From NCBI GenBank assembly GCA_019637155.1, contig JAHBWE010000013.1, positions 62,001 to 126,000 of the forward strand: a DNA stretch of 64,000 nt. The letters run 5' to 3'. Below the pieces are notes generated by a model. It made no database searches. It was not told the DNA's origin and saw only the letters and a program-made list of their open reading frames with translations. Both the position numbers and the translations under genes were made by a program. The stretch is from Labilithrix sp. Its GTDB lineage: Bacteria; Myxococcota_A; Polyangia; Polyangiales; Polyangiaceae. Shown here in pieces: positions 21,258 through 28,876 of the stretch. Positions within the stretch are counted from its first letter, which is position 1. Every line of letters begins with the position of its first letter.

Positions 21258-22082
21258 CTACGGAGCTTCGAGCGCGCGCCAGGCGAAGTTGTCGTACGTC
21301 GTCACCATGTCGGCCTCGTTCGCCGCGAAGCCGACGGCGCCCGCCGCGTCGAGTCGAGTCGAAGCTGCGTCGTCGACGTGAGCTTCCGCCTCGATCCTCC
21401 AGCCCGTTTCGTCTCCGCTCCAGCGCTCGACGAACGCGTCGAGCTTCACCGGCGACGTGCCCGTCGCGGCGAGCCGGAGGCGGTAGCGCTGCCCGGCCTC
21501 GAGCTGCGGGGTGATGTTGAGCGTCGCGAGCGTCACGACGAACGGGGTGCCGCGTTGCCGGCCGAGCTTCGCGGTCGTGCGGACGCCTTCGACGTAAAGG
21601 AGATAACCGTCGTATTCGTCCGGCCTCGTGAGCGTGGCCCGCTGGGCGCGGACGAAGACCTGCGGATAATCGACGGGCAACGCGACGTTCAGCTCGACCG
21701 ACGCCTCGGCGTCCCGCCGGTCCTCGCTCGCCGGACGGAAGACCATGTTGTCGCGGTAGCTCGTGGTCGACCCCGGCTTGCGAACGGCGCCGCTCTCGAG
21801 CACGAACGTCCCCGGGATCTTCTCGAGCCAGCCGTTGCCGAGCGCTCCGGCGGGGCGCGAGAAGTCGTCGAAGAACGACTCGCCGGCGTCCGCGCCTGCG
21901 TCCGCGTTCGCGCCGGCTTCGGCGTCTGCGTCCACGTCCACGGCCGCGCCGTCGTGGGACGACGCGTCGTCCGGGCTCGACTCCGCCTCGCGCGCGAAGT
22001 CACCGAGATCGGTCGTCAACGTGCACGCCGTCGCCGCCGCGAGCGCGCTCGCCACCACGGCCTGGAGCAAGGACGGGCGCAC
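21258..22082 (-). CDS. Lipoprotein with laminin-G/concanavalin-like domain
   Basis: A 274-aa lipoprotein from GTG 22082, with lipobox ATAC at Cys20. An Asp/Ala-rich linker (residues 30-68) leads into FFDDFSRPAGALGNGWLEK, the typical opening of concanavalin-A-like jelly-roll domains in secreted proteins. Strands such as YDGYLLYVEG, RYRLRLAATG and GAVGFAANEAD, ending in TTYDNFAWRAL, fit a LamG/DUF1080-type fold that usually binds carbohydrate. TAGACT lies 6 nt before the GTG. It is divergent from the small lipoprotein at 22112, with only 29 bp between the start codons. Confidence 0.8.
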   Translation of the reverse strand: MRPSLLQAVVASALAAATACTLTTDLGDFAREAESSPDDASSHDGAAVDVDADAEAGANADAGADAGESFFDDFSRPAGALGNGWLEKIPGTFVLESGAVRKPGSTTSYRDNMVFRPASEDRRDAEASVELNVALPVDYPQVFVRAQRATLTRPDEYDGYLLYVEGVRTTAKLGRQRGTPFVVTLATLNITPQLEAGQRYRLRLAATGTSPVKLDAFVERWSGDETGWRIEAEAHVDDAASTRLDAAGAVGFAANEADMVTTYDNFAWRALEAP

Positions 22083-22088
22083 CTCTCC

Positions 22089-22094
22089 AGTCTA
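22089..22094 (-). promoter_or_regulatory. -10-like TAGACT, 6 nt before the start at 22082
   Basis: Minus-strand TAGACT, 6 nt, GTG. Together with the plus-strand site at 22100-22105 it fills the 29-bp divergent gap. Confidence 0.5.
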
Positions 22095-22099
22095 GAGCG

Positions 22100-22105
22100 T
22101 ATTCT
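22100..22105 (+). promoter_or_regulatory. -10-like TATTCT, 6 nt before the start at 22112
   Basis: Plus-strand TATTCT, 6 nt, GTG. Any -35 contact would lie inside the neighbouring gene. Confidence 0.45.
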
Positions 22106-22111
22106 CGCTCC

Positions 22112-22327
22112 GTGTGGCGTCGCGTCCTCGGGTTGGGCCTGATCGTGTGTCTCGTGAGCGGATGCAAGGGATGCTCGCGCGCCGAGCCCGACGCGAAGGC
22201 GGTCGAGACGAACGGGGTCGAAGGTCCCGAGCTCCCCGCGATCGCGACGTCGCTCGAGGGGCACGCCGTCTTCACGCGCGGCCCCTCCGCCCCACCGTCA
22301 CGAACGTTGGCCCCGCGCTGGAGCTGA
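22112..22327 (+). CDS. Small lipoprotein
   Basis: A 71-aa protein from GTG 22112 with signal MWRRVLGLGLIVCLVSGC (lipidated Cys18) followed by CKGC-like spacing and an acidic mature part. It ends soon after EGHAVFTRG in a Pro/Ser-rich tail. The end may be a frameshifted remnant of a longer protein, because the sequence after GHAVFTRG loses any conserved look. Its start is supported by TATTCT at a 6-nt spacing. Function unknown. Confidence 0.55.
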   Translation: MWRRVLGLGLIVCLVSGCKGCSRAEPDAKAVETNGVEGPELPAIATSLEGHAVFTRGPSAPPSRTLAPRWS

Positions 22328-22332
22328 CGAAG

Positions 22333-22338
22333 TAGTCT
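22333..22338 (+). promoter_or_regulatory. -10-like TAGTCT, 6 nt before the start at 22345
   Basis: TAGTCT, 6 nt, GTG, with no Shine-Dalgarno site. It overlaps the end region of the preceding small lipoprotein gene. Confidence 0.45.
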
Positions 22339-22344
22339 TCGAGG

Positions 22345-22773
22345 GTGGCGTACCTGCATGTCTTGAGGGCGGCGGCTCGGCTCCTCGACGAAGGAGCGAC
22401 GTATTCGCACTTCGGGGCGGTCGGTCGCGTGCGTGGCCGCCGCGCGGTGATCCGCCTCGTCTACCGGCCGGAGGAGTCCCGCACGCACGCGTGGTGGACG
22501 CGCATCGAGCTCGCGCTCGCGCCGGGGGCGCCGCTCGCCGAGGGGCTCGTTCGGGAGCCCGACTTCGACGCCCGCGTCGTCGCCGCCGTGGACGTGGACG
22601 ACGGCGCCGATCCGGCCGGCACGACGAACGGCGTCGTCGCGCGCGCGCACCTCGCCGGCGCGCCGCTCCTCGTCGTGCAGGAGGCCGGCATGCTCGAGGG
22701 CGCGGACCTCGAGCGCCTCCTCGCGCGGTCCCTCGAGCTCGCGCGGCTCGACCGAGGGGAGGAGGGGAAGTGA
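22345..22773 (+). CDS. Hypothetical small cytoplasmic protein
   Basis: A 142-aa protein from GTG 22345 without signal peptide or membrane segment. It alternates beta-like strands (AVIRLVYRPEE, WTRIELALAPG) with helices, and ends in an Arg/Leu-rich helix (LERLLARSLELARLDRGEE). No motif is recognised. The start fits the leaderless pattern. It converges with the 22797-24146 gene, leaving 23 bp between stops. Confidence 0.6.
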   Translation: MAYLHVLRAAARLLDEGATYSHFGAVGRVRGRRAVIRLVYRPEESRTHAWWTRIELALAPGAPLAEGLVREPDFDARVVAAVDVDDGADPAGTTNGVVARAHLAGAPLLVVQEAGMLEGADLERLLARSLELARLDRGEEGK

Positions 22774-22796
22774 TCGGGCTTTCGCGCTCGCCGCCG

Positions 22797-24146
22797 TCAG
22801 AACGTGCCGCTGAGGCCGAGGGAGCCGAGGCCGATCTGCGGCTCTAGGGTGAGGCGCGGGCGCGTGCTCTGCGTCTTCTGCACCTGCTTGATCGTGCGGC
22901 GGAGGAGGGCGCGGTTGTACTTCGTCGAGTAGAGGACGGCGTCGCGATCGTTCATGTAATGGTCGGTGTCGCTGCCGTCGTAGCGGAGCGCCGCGACGAG
23001 GAACCAGATCCCGAAGCCGACCGTGCCGAGCGCGCCGGCGGTCGCGAGCGCGATGCCGGGCGGATGCTCGAGCGTTTTGTTCGGGTCGTATCCGATCGCC
23101 TCGTTGGAGAAGGAGCCGCTCGTGATCTTGCACTCGTCCTCGGGGAACGTGCCGCTGATGTCGTCGGCGGTGCAGTTTCGCTTCAGGTTGAGGAGGCCGA
23201 AGGCGAGCGCGCCGACCGAGAGCGCGAGGAGCGAGCCGCTGGCGTAGAACGAGCCCTTGTTGCGCCGGGTGTGGATCGGATCGAGCTCGTCGTTGCCGGT
23301 GACCTCGCCGTAGCGGCGCGCGAACTCGTTCTCGCTGATCGTCGCGCCGCGGCCGTCGCGGAAGGTGTACGTGTCGCCGCTGCCGTTCACCGCGATCTTG
23401 TCGCGCTCGTAGAGGTTCTTCACCGTCTCCGGGACCGTCGCCTCGGTGATGCCGGCCGCCTGCGCGATCCCGAGCGGGCCGAGCGGATCGGCCGCCTTCT
23501 TCGAGTCGTCGGTGACGGTGACGACCGCGGCGAGCCAGCCCTTCACCTTGCGCTTGTGCAGGATCTTGACGTTCGCGGAGCCGGACGCGCTCGCCACCGC
23601 GGCGACGGAGACGCCCGCGGAGCCGGTCGTCTCCTCGCCGGTCGCGTATTCGCCCTCGCCGTAGATGAGCGCGGAGACGTAGCCGTAGCCGCAGCTCTGC
23701 GCCTTGCAGCACTGGTCGTACTCGGTGGTGTCGCGCATGCCGACGCGCTTCTGCGTCTCGAGCTTGTAGACGAAATGGGTCGCGCGGTTCACGTCGCCCT
23801 GGAAGCCGAACGTGCCGAGCATCGCCTTCGCGGACGCGGAGGCGGAGACCTCCTGCGCGTCCTCGAAGCTGCTCGCGAGCGGCGTCGTCTGCGCCTCGCT
23901 CAGCTTCGCGGCGCAGGGGTTCGCGCGCGACGTCTCCTCGAGCGAGCGTCCCGGCGCCGGCATCGTCGGGAGGATGCGCCCGAGCAAGGTCTGGTCCTCG
24001 GTCGGCAGCGGGATGAGGACGTAGGAAGGACCGAGCGGGTTCGCTTCGCCGCCGCCCTCGCGCGCGGCGCCCTTCGGGGTCGGAGGCGCGCCGCACGCCA
24101 CCGCGAGCGCGCCGAGGCCGAGGAGGCCGGCGAGCCGGCGCCTCAT
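22797..24146 (-). CDS. Lipoprotein/envelope protein with two C-terminal membrane segments
   Basis: A 449-aa protein beginning with a lipoprotein signal (MRRRLAGLLGLGALAVAC, Cys18). Residues about 60-300 are an exported domain with a Cys cluster (YDQCCKAQSCGYGYVSALIY). Two hydrophobic helices follow near the C-terminus (FYASGSLLALSVGALAFGLL and GIALATAGALGTVGFGIWFL). Such paired C-terminal helices recur in the PEGA proteins at 31244 and 42596. The start overlaps the stop of the upstream Cys-rich gene (ATGA, 24143-24146), so the two are translationally coupled. Family unknown; an envelope role is inferred. Confidence 0.75.
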   Translation of the reverse strand: MRRRLAGLLGLGALAVACGAPPTPKGAAREGGGEANPLGPSYVLIPLPTEDQTLLGRILPTMPAPGRSLEETSRANPCAAKLSEAQTTPLASSFEDAQEVSASASAKAMLGTFGFQGDVNRATHFVYKLETQKRVGMRDTTEYDQCCKAQSCGYGYVSALIYGEGEYATGEETTGSAGVSVAAVASASGSANVKILHKRKVKGWLAAVVTVTDDSKKAADPLGPLGIAQAAGITEATVPETVKNLYERDKIAVNGSGDTYTFRDGRGATISENEFARRYGEVTGNDELDPIHTRRNKGSFYASGSLLALSVGALAFGLLNLKRNCTADDISGTFPEDECKITSGSFSNEAIGYDPNKTLEHPPGIALATAGALGTVGFGIWFLVAALRYDGSDTDHYMNDRDAVLYSTKYNRALLRRTIKQVQKTQSTRPRLTLEPQIGLGSLGLSGTF

Positions 24147-24526
24147 CGGCACCTCCCGGCGAAGCACGTGAGCTGGTTGCCGTTCGTGTCCTGCCCGCAG
24201 ACGTTGCCGCAGGCCCCGCAGTTCTCGTCGTCGTCCTGGGTGTCCACGCAGCGCTGGAGGCTCGCGCAGTACGTCCGCTTCGTGAAGTCCTGCTCGCTCT
24301 CGCACTGCTTGTCGGTCGTCGGCCGTCCGGGGATGCCGCTCGAGGTCGAGCTCGAGTTGGGGGGCGCCTCGCAGCCGTTCTGGCTCGCGTTGCAGCTCCC
24401 TTTGCAGCAGACGGCGCCGCACTGCGTGAAGCCGTCGGCGCAGGTCGTGTCCGTGTTCGCGCAGGCAGCCGCCCAACCGAACAAGCCGAGCGCGCCGCCA
24501 GCCGCGACGCGATGCAAGAGCCGCAT
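24143..24526 (-). CDS. Cys-rich lipoprotein
   Basis: A 127-aa lipoprotein with signal MRLLHRVAAGGALGLFGWAAAC (lipidated Cys22). The mature part has about 13 Cys, with CGAVCCKGSCNASQNGC near the start and CGACGNVCG towards the end. The latter motif (DENCGACGNVCG) is very frequent in Polyangia lipoproteins and is probably a disulfide-stabilised surface module. It overlaps the next gene by 4 nt (ATGA) and is first in that pair. TACTCT lies 7 nt before the ATG. Confidence 0.8.
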   Translation of the reverse strand: MRLLHRVAAGGALGLFGWAAACANTDTTCADGFTQCGAVCCKGSCNASQNGCEAPPNSSSTSSGIPGRPTTDKQCESEQDFTKRTYCASLQRCVDTQDDDENCGACGNVCGQDTNGNQLTCFAGRCR

Positions 24527-24533
24527 GCGGCGG

Positions 24534-24539
24534 AGAGTA
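24534..24539 (-). promoter_or_regulatory. -10-like TACTCT, 7 nt before the start at 24526
   Basis: Minus-strand TACTCT, 7 nt, ATG; no Shine-Dalgarno site. It drives the two-gene lipoprotein operon 24526-22797. Confidence 0.45.
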
Positions 24540-24567
24540 CCCGTATCTCCGGCCGGGTGTGCGTCGA

Positions 24568-25017
24568 TCACGGCTCGGCGTCGGCGCCCGCGTCGACGTC
24601 CTTCTTCGTGCCGCTCGAGGGCGGGGCCTTCGCCGGCGGATCGCCGTACTCCGCGCGCATCTTCCGCTGGAGCGAGTCGACCATGACCTGCTCGTGGTAC
24701 GTCGGCATCTGCGGGATCTGCACGATCACGCGGACGCCGTTGTCCTTCGCGCGCACGAGCTCGATCGAGCCGGGGACCGCCTTCTTGCCGCTCTCCGGCG
24801 ACGTGTAGTCGAAGAGCAAGTAGCCCGCGCCCTCGTCCTTCTCCTGGATCTTGAACCCGAGGTCGACGCGGACGAGGCGCATGCTCGCGTTCCACGTGCG
24901 GTCGTAGCCGTACGACGACTCGTACGAGGCCTTCGCGTTCGCTTCGGGCTCCGGCAGCGCGCAGTACCCGAGGACGGCGATCGCCGCGCCGGCGAAGATG
25001 GAGAGGGGAAACCGCAT
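24568..25017 (-). CDS. Exported hypothetical protein
   Basis: A 149-aa protein from ATG 25017, where the signal peptide begins (MRFPLSIFAGAAIAVLGYCAL); the frame is open 12 codons upstream. Cys19 lies near a possible lipobox (VLGYC), though Tyr before the Cys is unusual. The mature domain is beta-rich with charged strands (RLVRVDLGFKIQEKDEG, VRVIVQIPQMPTY) and a Lys/Asp-rich tail. The pattern recalls small periplasmic domains of unknown function. The flippase-like gene ends 45 bp upstream of its start, so the two may be co-transcribed. Confidence 0.7.
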   Translation of the reverse strand: MRFPLSIFAGAAIAVLGYCALPEPEANAKASYESSYGYDRTWNASMRLVRVDLGFKIQEKDEGAGYLLFDYTSPESGKKAVPGSIELVRAKDNGVRVIVQIPQMPTYHEQVMVDSLQRKMRAEYGDPPAKAPPSSGTKKDVDAGADAEP

Positions 25018-25062
25018 CCTCGACCCATCGATCAGGTCGCGGCGGCGGGCCAAGTTTTCCGG

Positions 25063-26199
25063 CTACGCGCTGACGGAGGGCGCCTCTTCCGAGGCGGGCG
25101 GGGGCTCGCTCGTCAGGACCGGCGTGTGGGTGAGGGCGCGGAGCGCGGAGCGATCGACGACGAGGAAGAACGCGGCGGCGGCGACCGTCCACACGAGCTG
25201 CAGCGCGTAGAGGAGGAACACGTACGCCGAGCCCGCGCTCGTGACGACGCTCTCGGGGAAGTACATCGTCATGCCCGCGTAGATGCCGGCCTGGAAGACG
25301 CCGAGGAGGCCGGGCGGGCCGGGGATGAGGATCGTGCAGCCGAGCATGCCCATCAGCGCGCACGCCTCGCCGAACGTGATCGGCGTGCCGTCGGCGTGGA
25401 CGACGCCGCAGCCCCACGCGAGGAGCCACATCCCGAACGCGTTGATGCCCCAGTAGAGGGTGGTCTCCACGAGGAAGCCGCCCGCGTCGCGGCCGCGGCC
25501 GAGGAAGTGGAGGCCGTTCGCGAGCTTCTCCGCCGTCGCGGCGAGCTTCTCGCCGAGCTTCTTCGAGACGACGCCGAACACCGCGAGCGTGAGGCGCCGC
25601 GCGAAGTCGCGCGCGAAGTAGAAGACCGCGATCGTCGCGAAGGCGGCGGTGAAGACGCCGAGCATCACGAAGCCGCTCGTGCGGACCTGCGCGACGCTGA
25701 TCGGGAGGCCGACGACCTTCGCTGGTAGCGGATCGATCGTCGGGACGAAGATGAGCGCGACCGCGAGGATGATGGAGAGGTAGAGGCCGTCGACGACGCG
25801 CTCGGCGACGACGGTGCCCGTCACCGACGACATCGAGAGCTTGCCCTTCTCGCGCAGCATGTACGGGCGAACGAGCTCGCCGAGGCGGAAGGGCATGAGG
25901 AGGATCGCGGCGAAGCCGATCCACGAGACCGCGAGCACGCGCTTGCGCGGGACGTCGGCGAACGACCGGAGGAGGAACCTCCAGCGAACGGCGCGGAAGT
26001 AGCTCATCACGCCCAGCGTCACGAAGTACGCCGGGAGGGCGATCCAGCGGACGTGCGCGAAGTCCTCGTTCTTCGGGACGAGGGTGAGGCCACCCTTCTG
26101 CAGTGTGAACAGGATTCCCGCCGTGATGACCGCCGAGGCGATCAGCTTCGCCGCGTTCTTTCGGAGAAAACCTTGAGATTCTCGGGTTTTGTCGGACAT
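25063..26199 (-). CDS. Flippase-like integral membrane protein (LPG synthase TM / UPF0104 family)
   Basis: A 378-aa polytopic protein with about eight membrane helices. The early signature is RAVRWRFLLR, followed by FAAILLMPFRLGELVRPYML, the conserved block of the lysylphosphatidylglycerol-synthase transmembrane family. Later blocks (VVAERVVDGLYLSIIL and ILIPGPPGLLGVFQAG) also fit. These proteins act in the inner membrane in lipid or glycolipid translocation or modification. The soluble aminoacyl-transferase domain of MprF is absent, so only the membrane module is present. ATG 26199 is preferred (GGAAG upstream); a GTG at 26247 would add 16 residues of no clear quality. Confidence 0.85.
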   Translation of the reverse strand: MSDKTRESQGFLRKNAAKLIASAVITAGILFTLQKGGLTLVPKNEDFAHVRWIALPAYFVTLGVMSYFRAVRWRFLLRSFADVPRKRVLAVSWIGFAAILLMPFRLGELVRPYMLREKGKLSMSSVTGTVVAERVVDGLYLSIILAVALIFVPTIDPLPAKVVGLPISVAQVRTSGFVMLGVFTAAFATIAVFYFARDFARRLTLAVFGVVSKKLGEKLAATAEKLANGLHFLGRGRDAGGFLVETTLYWGINAFGMWLLAWGCGVVHADGTPITFGEACALMGMLGCTILIPGPPGLLGVFQAGIYAGMTMYFPESVVTSAGSAYVFLLYALQLVWTVAAAAFFLVVDRSALRALTHTPVLTSEPPPASEEAPSVSA

Positions 26200-26256
26200 G
26201 CGGCGAACTTCCGAGCAGCGCTCGCCGTGCGTAATAGCACGATTCACGCCGTGCGC

Positions 26257-27558
26257 TCAGCGCACCTTGAGCGGGCGGCAGCGATCGCGGTAGCCGCGGC
26301 CGCGCGCGCACACGCCGACGATCGCGGGCCCGTGCGCGACCTCCGCGTCGAAGGCGATCTCCGCCGTCGTCTTCGGCTCCACCGTCGCCTCGACCGACGC
26401 GTGGACCGGGCCCGAGCCCGCGTTCGCGACGTACACGCGCGGTCCGAAGAAGCCGCCGAAGCGGAGCGCTTCCTTGCTTCGGTTCGTCACGGAAAGGTGC
26501 ACAGTGCACGTGTCGCCGCGGCAGGTGACGTCGCCGAGCGCGACCTCCATGTCCTCGAACGTCGCGTCGCGGCGCGCGTCGGCGTGGAGCCGCTCGAACA
26601 CCGTGCTCCGCTGCGCGTCGACGATCGCCGTCGCCGCGTCGAAGGCGGTGATGCGCCTCGTCACGCGCGCGTCCGCCCAGCCGGTGAACGCGGCGACGTC
26701 GGCGATCGCGCGGTGCGCCGCGCTCGTCTCGTAGGCCGGATAACCCCAGTCCGGGCTCTGGCCGTCGAGCTTCGCGTGCGCGAGGGTCGCGACCGCGCCG
26801 TCCGCGCGCGCGCCCTCGCTCGCGACCGCGCGCGCGAGCGCGGCGCCGTCGAGCTGCCGGCACTCGATCGCCGCGCCGGCGTCGACGGTGTTGAACGGCC
26901 CGCCGTCCCAGCGCACCGACGGACGCGAGAGCAACGTCATCCCGAACACGTCGCGGTCGTAGACCTCGAAGCGCATCGCGTCGCCGCGCTGCAACGTGAC
27001 GAGCGGCGCGCTCGCGAACCCGAGGTTGCCGTCCTCGGGACCGTCGGCCGCGACCTCGCGCGTCGCGCCGAACGTCGCGCGCACGTGGAGGTCGTCGCCG
27101 GCGAAGGTGTCGGCCTTGTTGAACGACTGGAAGCGGCAGATCACGAAGCCGCGGTCGATCGCGTCGCCCATCGGCTGCGCGGCGAGGAACGCCTCGAGCG
27201 GACGCGACGACTGCGGCGCGTACGCCTTCGTCGCGGCGCCGGAGTGACGCTCGAGCCGCGCGCCCCACGACGGCCGCGCGCGCAGGCTCGCCTCGGGCGT
27301 GCCGAGCGCGGGGGCGGGCTCGTCGGCGAGCGGCGCGGGCTCGATCTCGGGCGCGGGCGGAGAGAGAGGAGGAGGGCTCGTCGAGGCGACGGGAGCAGGA
27401 GGAGCCGCGCGCCGTGCGCCGAGCCGGAACGCGGCGGCGGCGGCGACGGAGGAGACCGCGACGAGGAGAAGGAAGATGCCGAGCGCGCCGAGGACCGCGG
27501 CCTTGACCCAGCCGCGGCGCGGCGGCGGAGGAGGCGAATATTGATTGATTCGATACAA
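26257..27558 (-). CDS. Single-pass membrane protein with exported C-terminal domain
   Basis: A 433-aa protein. The first residues are a short Pro-rich cytoplasmic tail (NQYSPPPPPRRGW), then a membrane helix at about residues 18-42, and a Pro/Ala-rich linker to about residue 90. The remaining ~340 residues form an exported domain with beta-rich character and six Cys (for example GVCARGRGYRDRC at the end). The start appears to be TTG 27558, the only candidate before the helix; this is unusual and no good Shine-Dalgarno site is seen. No catalytic motif or family recognised. Confidence 0.65.
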   Translation of the reverse strand: MYRINQYSPPPPPRRGWVKAAVLGALGIFLLLVAVSSVAAAAAFRLGARRAAPPAPVASTSPPPLSPPAPEIEPAPLADEPAPALGTPEASLRARPSWGARLERHSGAATKAYAPQSSRPLEAFLAAQPMGDAIDRGFVICRFQSFNKADTFAGDDLHVRATFGATREVAADGPEDGNLGFASAPLVTLQRGDAMRFEVYDRDVFGMTLLSRPSVRWDGGPFNTVDAGAAIECRQLDGAALARAVASEGARADGAVATLAHAKLDGQSPDWGYPAYETSAAHRAIADVAAFTGWADARVTRRITAFDAATAIVDAQRSTVFERLHADARRDATFEDMEVALGDVTCRGDTCTVHLSVTNRSKEALRFGGFFGPRVYVANAGSGPVHASVEATVEPKTTAEIAFDAEVAHGPAIVGVCARGRGYRDRCRPLKVR

Positions 27559-27692
27559 GCGTATGCGCCCGCTCGCTGCTCGAGCCGTACCAGGCGCAAG
27601 TCCGCGAAACCCGTGCGCCCCGCCGCCGAGTTACGCGCGAAGCTGCGAACGCGCCTACCCAGAAGGCGTCCGCGCGAAAGAGGCAACGGGCG

Positions 27693-28076
27693 TCAGCCCA
27701 GCTCGAGGCGGAATTTCATGCCGTGCACCTTCGCCGCGGCGGCGACGACGCGCGCGACGTCGCGGAGCTCGTCGGCGAGCGCGTCGCCGTGCTCGTGATC
27801 GCCGACCGACGCGGCGAGGGCCTCGAGCGCGGCGACGCCGGCGGCGGGCTCGAACCACTCGTCCCACGGCCCGAGCGCCTCGGCGAGCTCCTCCGGCGCG
27901 CCGTCGAAGTCCTCCGGCGGCTCGCGGTTGTCCATGAACGCGGAGAGCGGCGTGAGCTCCGACTCCTGCGCGATCTCCTCGAGGTCGCCGAGCGCCGCCG
28001 CGAGCGCCTCGCCGAGGGTCTCGACCTTCGTCCCTCGCAGCTTCGGAGCGAACACGGGGTAGATGCCGAGCGCCAT
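27693..28076 (-). CDS. Hypothetical acidic cytoplasmic protein
   Basis: A 127-aa Ala/Glu/Leu-rich protein from ATG 28076, predicted mostly helical. It begins MALGIYPVFAPKL and contains EPPEDFDGAPEELAEALGPW followed by DEWFEPAAGVAALEAL, a pattern of small accessory or immunity-like proteins, though no family is certain. Its start follows the stop of the PHP phosphatase gene by 5 nt, so it is the second gene of a two-gene operon and probably acts with that enzyme. Confidence 0.7.
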   Translation of the reverse strand: MALGIYPVFAPKLRGTKVETLGEALAAALGDLEEIAQESELTPLSAFMDNREPPEDFDGAPEELAEALGPWDEWFEPAAGVAALEALAASVGDHEHGDALADELRDVARVVAAAAKVHGMKFRLELG

Positions 28077-28081
28077 CGCCG

Positions 28082-28828
28082 TCAGCCCAGCGCCGGCAGC
28101 CCGACGATGTCGCGTGGTCCGTCGCGGAGGAGCCGCAGCGCCTCGTCCGCGCCGACGCGCTTCTCGAGCACCGCGATCGCCTTCGCGGTCACGTCGGCGT
28201 CGTCGGGGCGATGCGCGTCCGAGCACGCCGCCTCGTAGGCGTCTTCGTCGAGCAGCTTCTCCGCCGCGCGCTGCGCCGCGCGCCCGTACTTGCCGACGAG
28301 GGCGCAGACGTCGAGGAGGAGGCGCGCGCCCGCGTCGACGAGCGGCTCGAGACAGCCGTCGTCCTTCCACACCGGCTCGTAGCGCTCGGGGTGCGCGAGG
28401 ACGGGGAAGAGCCCGGCGCGACCGAGGTCGAAGAAGCGGTGCGCGAGCTGGGCGGGGAAGGCGCGCGGGTGGAGCTCGACGAGCACGCCGCGCTTCGCCC
28501 GCGCCGTCTCTCCGAGGAGCGGGTAGGGGAGGCCCTCGCCCTTGACGAGGCGCGCGTAGACCGTGTCGTCGAAGAAGTGCTCGCTCGCGAGGTGCACCTC
28601 CGGGAGATCGCCGTGCGCGTCGAGGTGCGGCCGCATCGCCTCGAACGAAGCGATGAGCGCCCGCTGGTCGTTCTCGAACATGCCGGGCCGCATGTGCGGG
28701 GTCGCGAAGACCACGTCGAAGCCCGCGTCGTGGAGGCGCTGGAGGAGCGCGATCCCCTCCGCCGGCGCGCGCACGCCGTCGTCGATCCCCGCGATCCAGT
28801 GGCAATGCAGGTCCACGAAGCCTCGCAT
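28082..28828 (-). CDS. PHP-domain phosphatase, CpsB/YwqE-type
   Basis: A 248-aa cytoplasmic metal-dependent phosphoesterase. It begins MRGFVDLHCHWIAGIDDG, the metal-binding opening of the PHP family (His8, His10). The family's further ligand blocks follow: FATPHMRPG, VLAHPERYEPV and CSDAHRPDD. In Gram-positive and myxobacterial systems such enzymes (CpsB, YwqE) are tyrosine-protein phosphatases that control exopolysaccharide synthesis. That role is plausible here but not proven, because no tyrosine kinase or polysaccharide genes are adjacent. It is divergent from the MglA-like GTPase with 48 bp between the starts. Confidence 0.85.
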   Translation of the reverse strand: MRGFVDLHCHWIAGIDDGVRAPAEGIALLQRLHDAGFDVVFATPHMRPGMFENDQRALIASFEAMRPHLDAHGDLPEVHLASEHFFDDTVYARLVKGEGLPYPLLGETARAKRGVLVELHPRAFPAQLAHRFFDLGRAGLFPVLAHPERYEPVWKDDGCLEPLVDAGARLLLDVCALVGKYGRAAQRAAEKLLDEDAYEAACSDAHRPDDADVTAKAIAVLEKRVGADEALRLLRDGPRDIVGLPALG

Positions 28829-28861
28829 CCTTCTGTGGGTTCTACCGCAACTCACCCATGG

Positions 28862-28867
28862 TAAGCT
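28862..28867 (+). promoter_or_regulatory. -10-like TAAGCT upstream of 28877
   Basis: TAAGCT lies 9 nt before the GTPase ATG, with no Shine-Dalgarno site. It is in the 48-bp divergent gap shared with the PHP phosphatase. Confidence 0.4.
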
Positions 28868-28876
28868 CGGCCTCCG

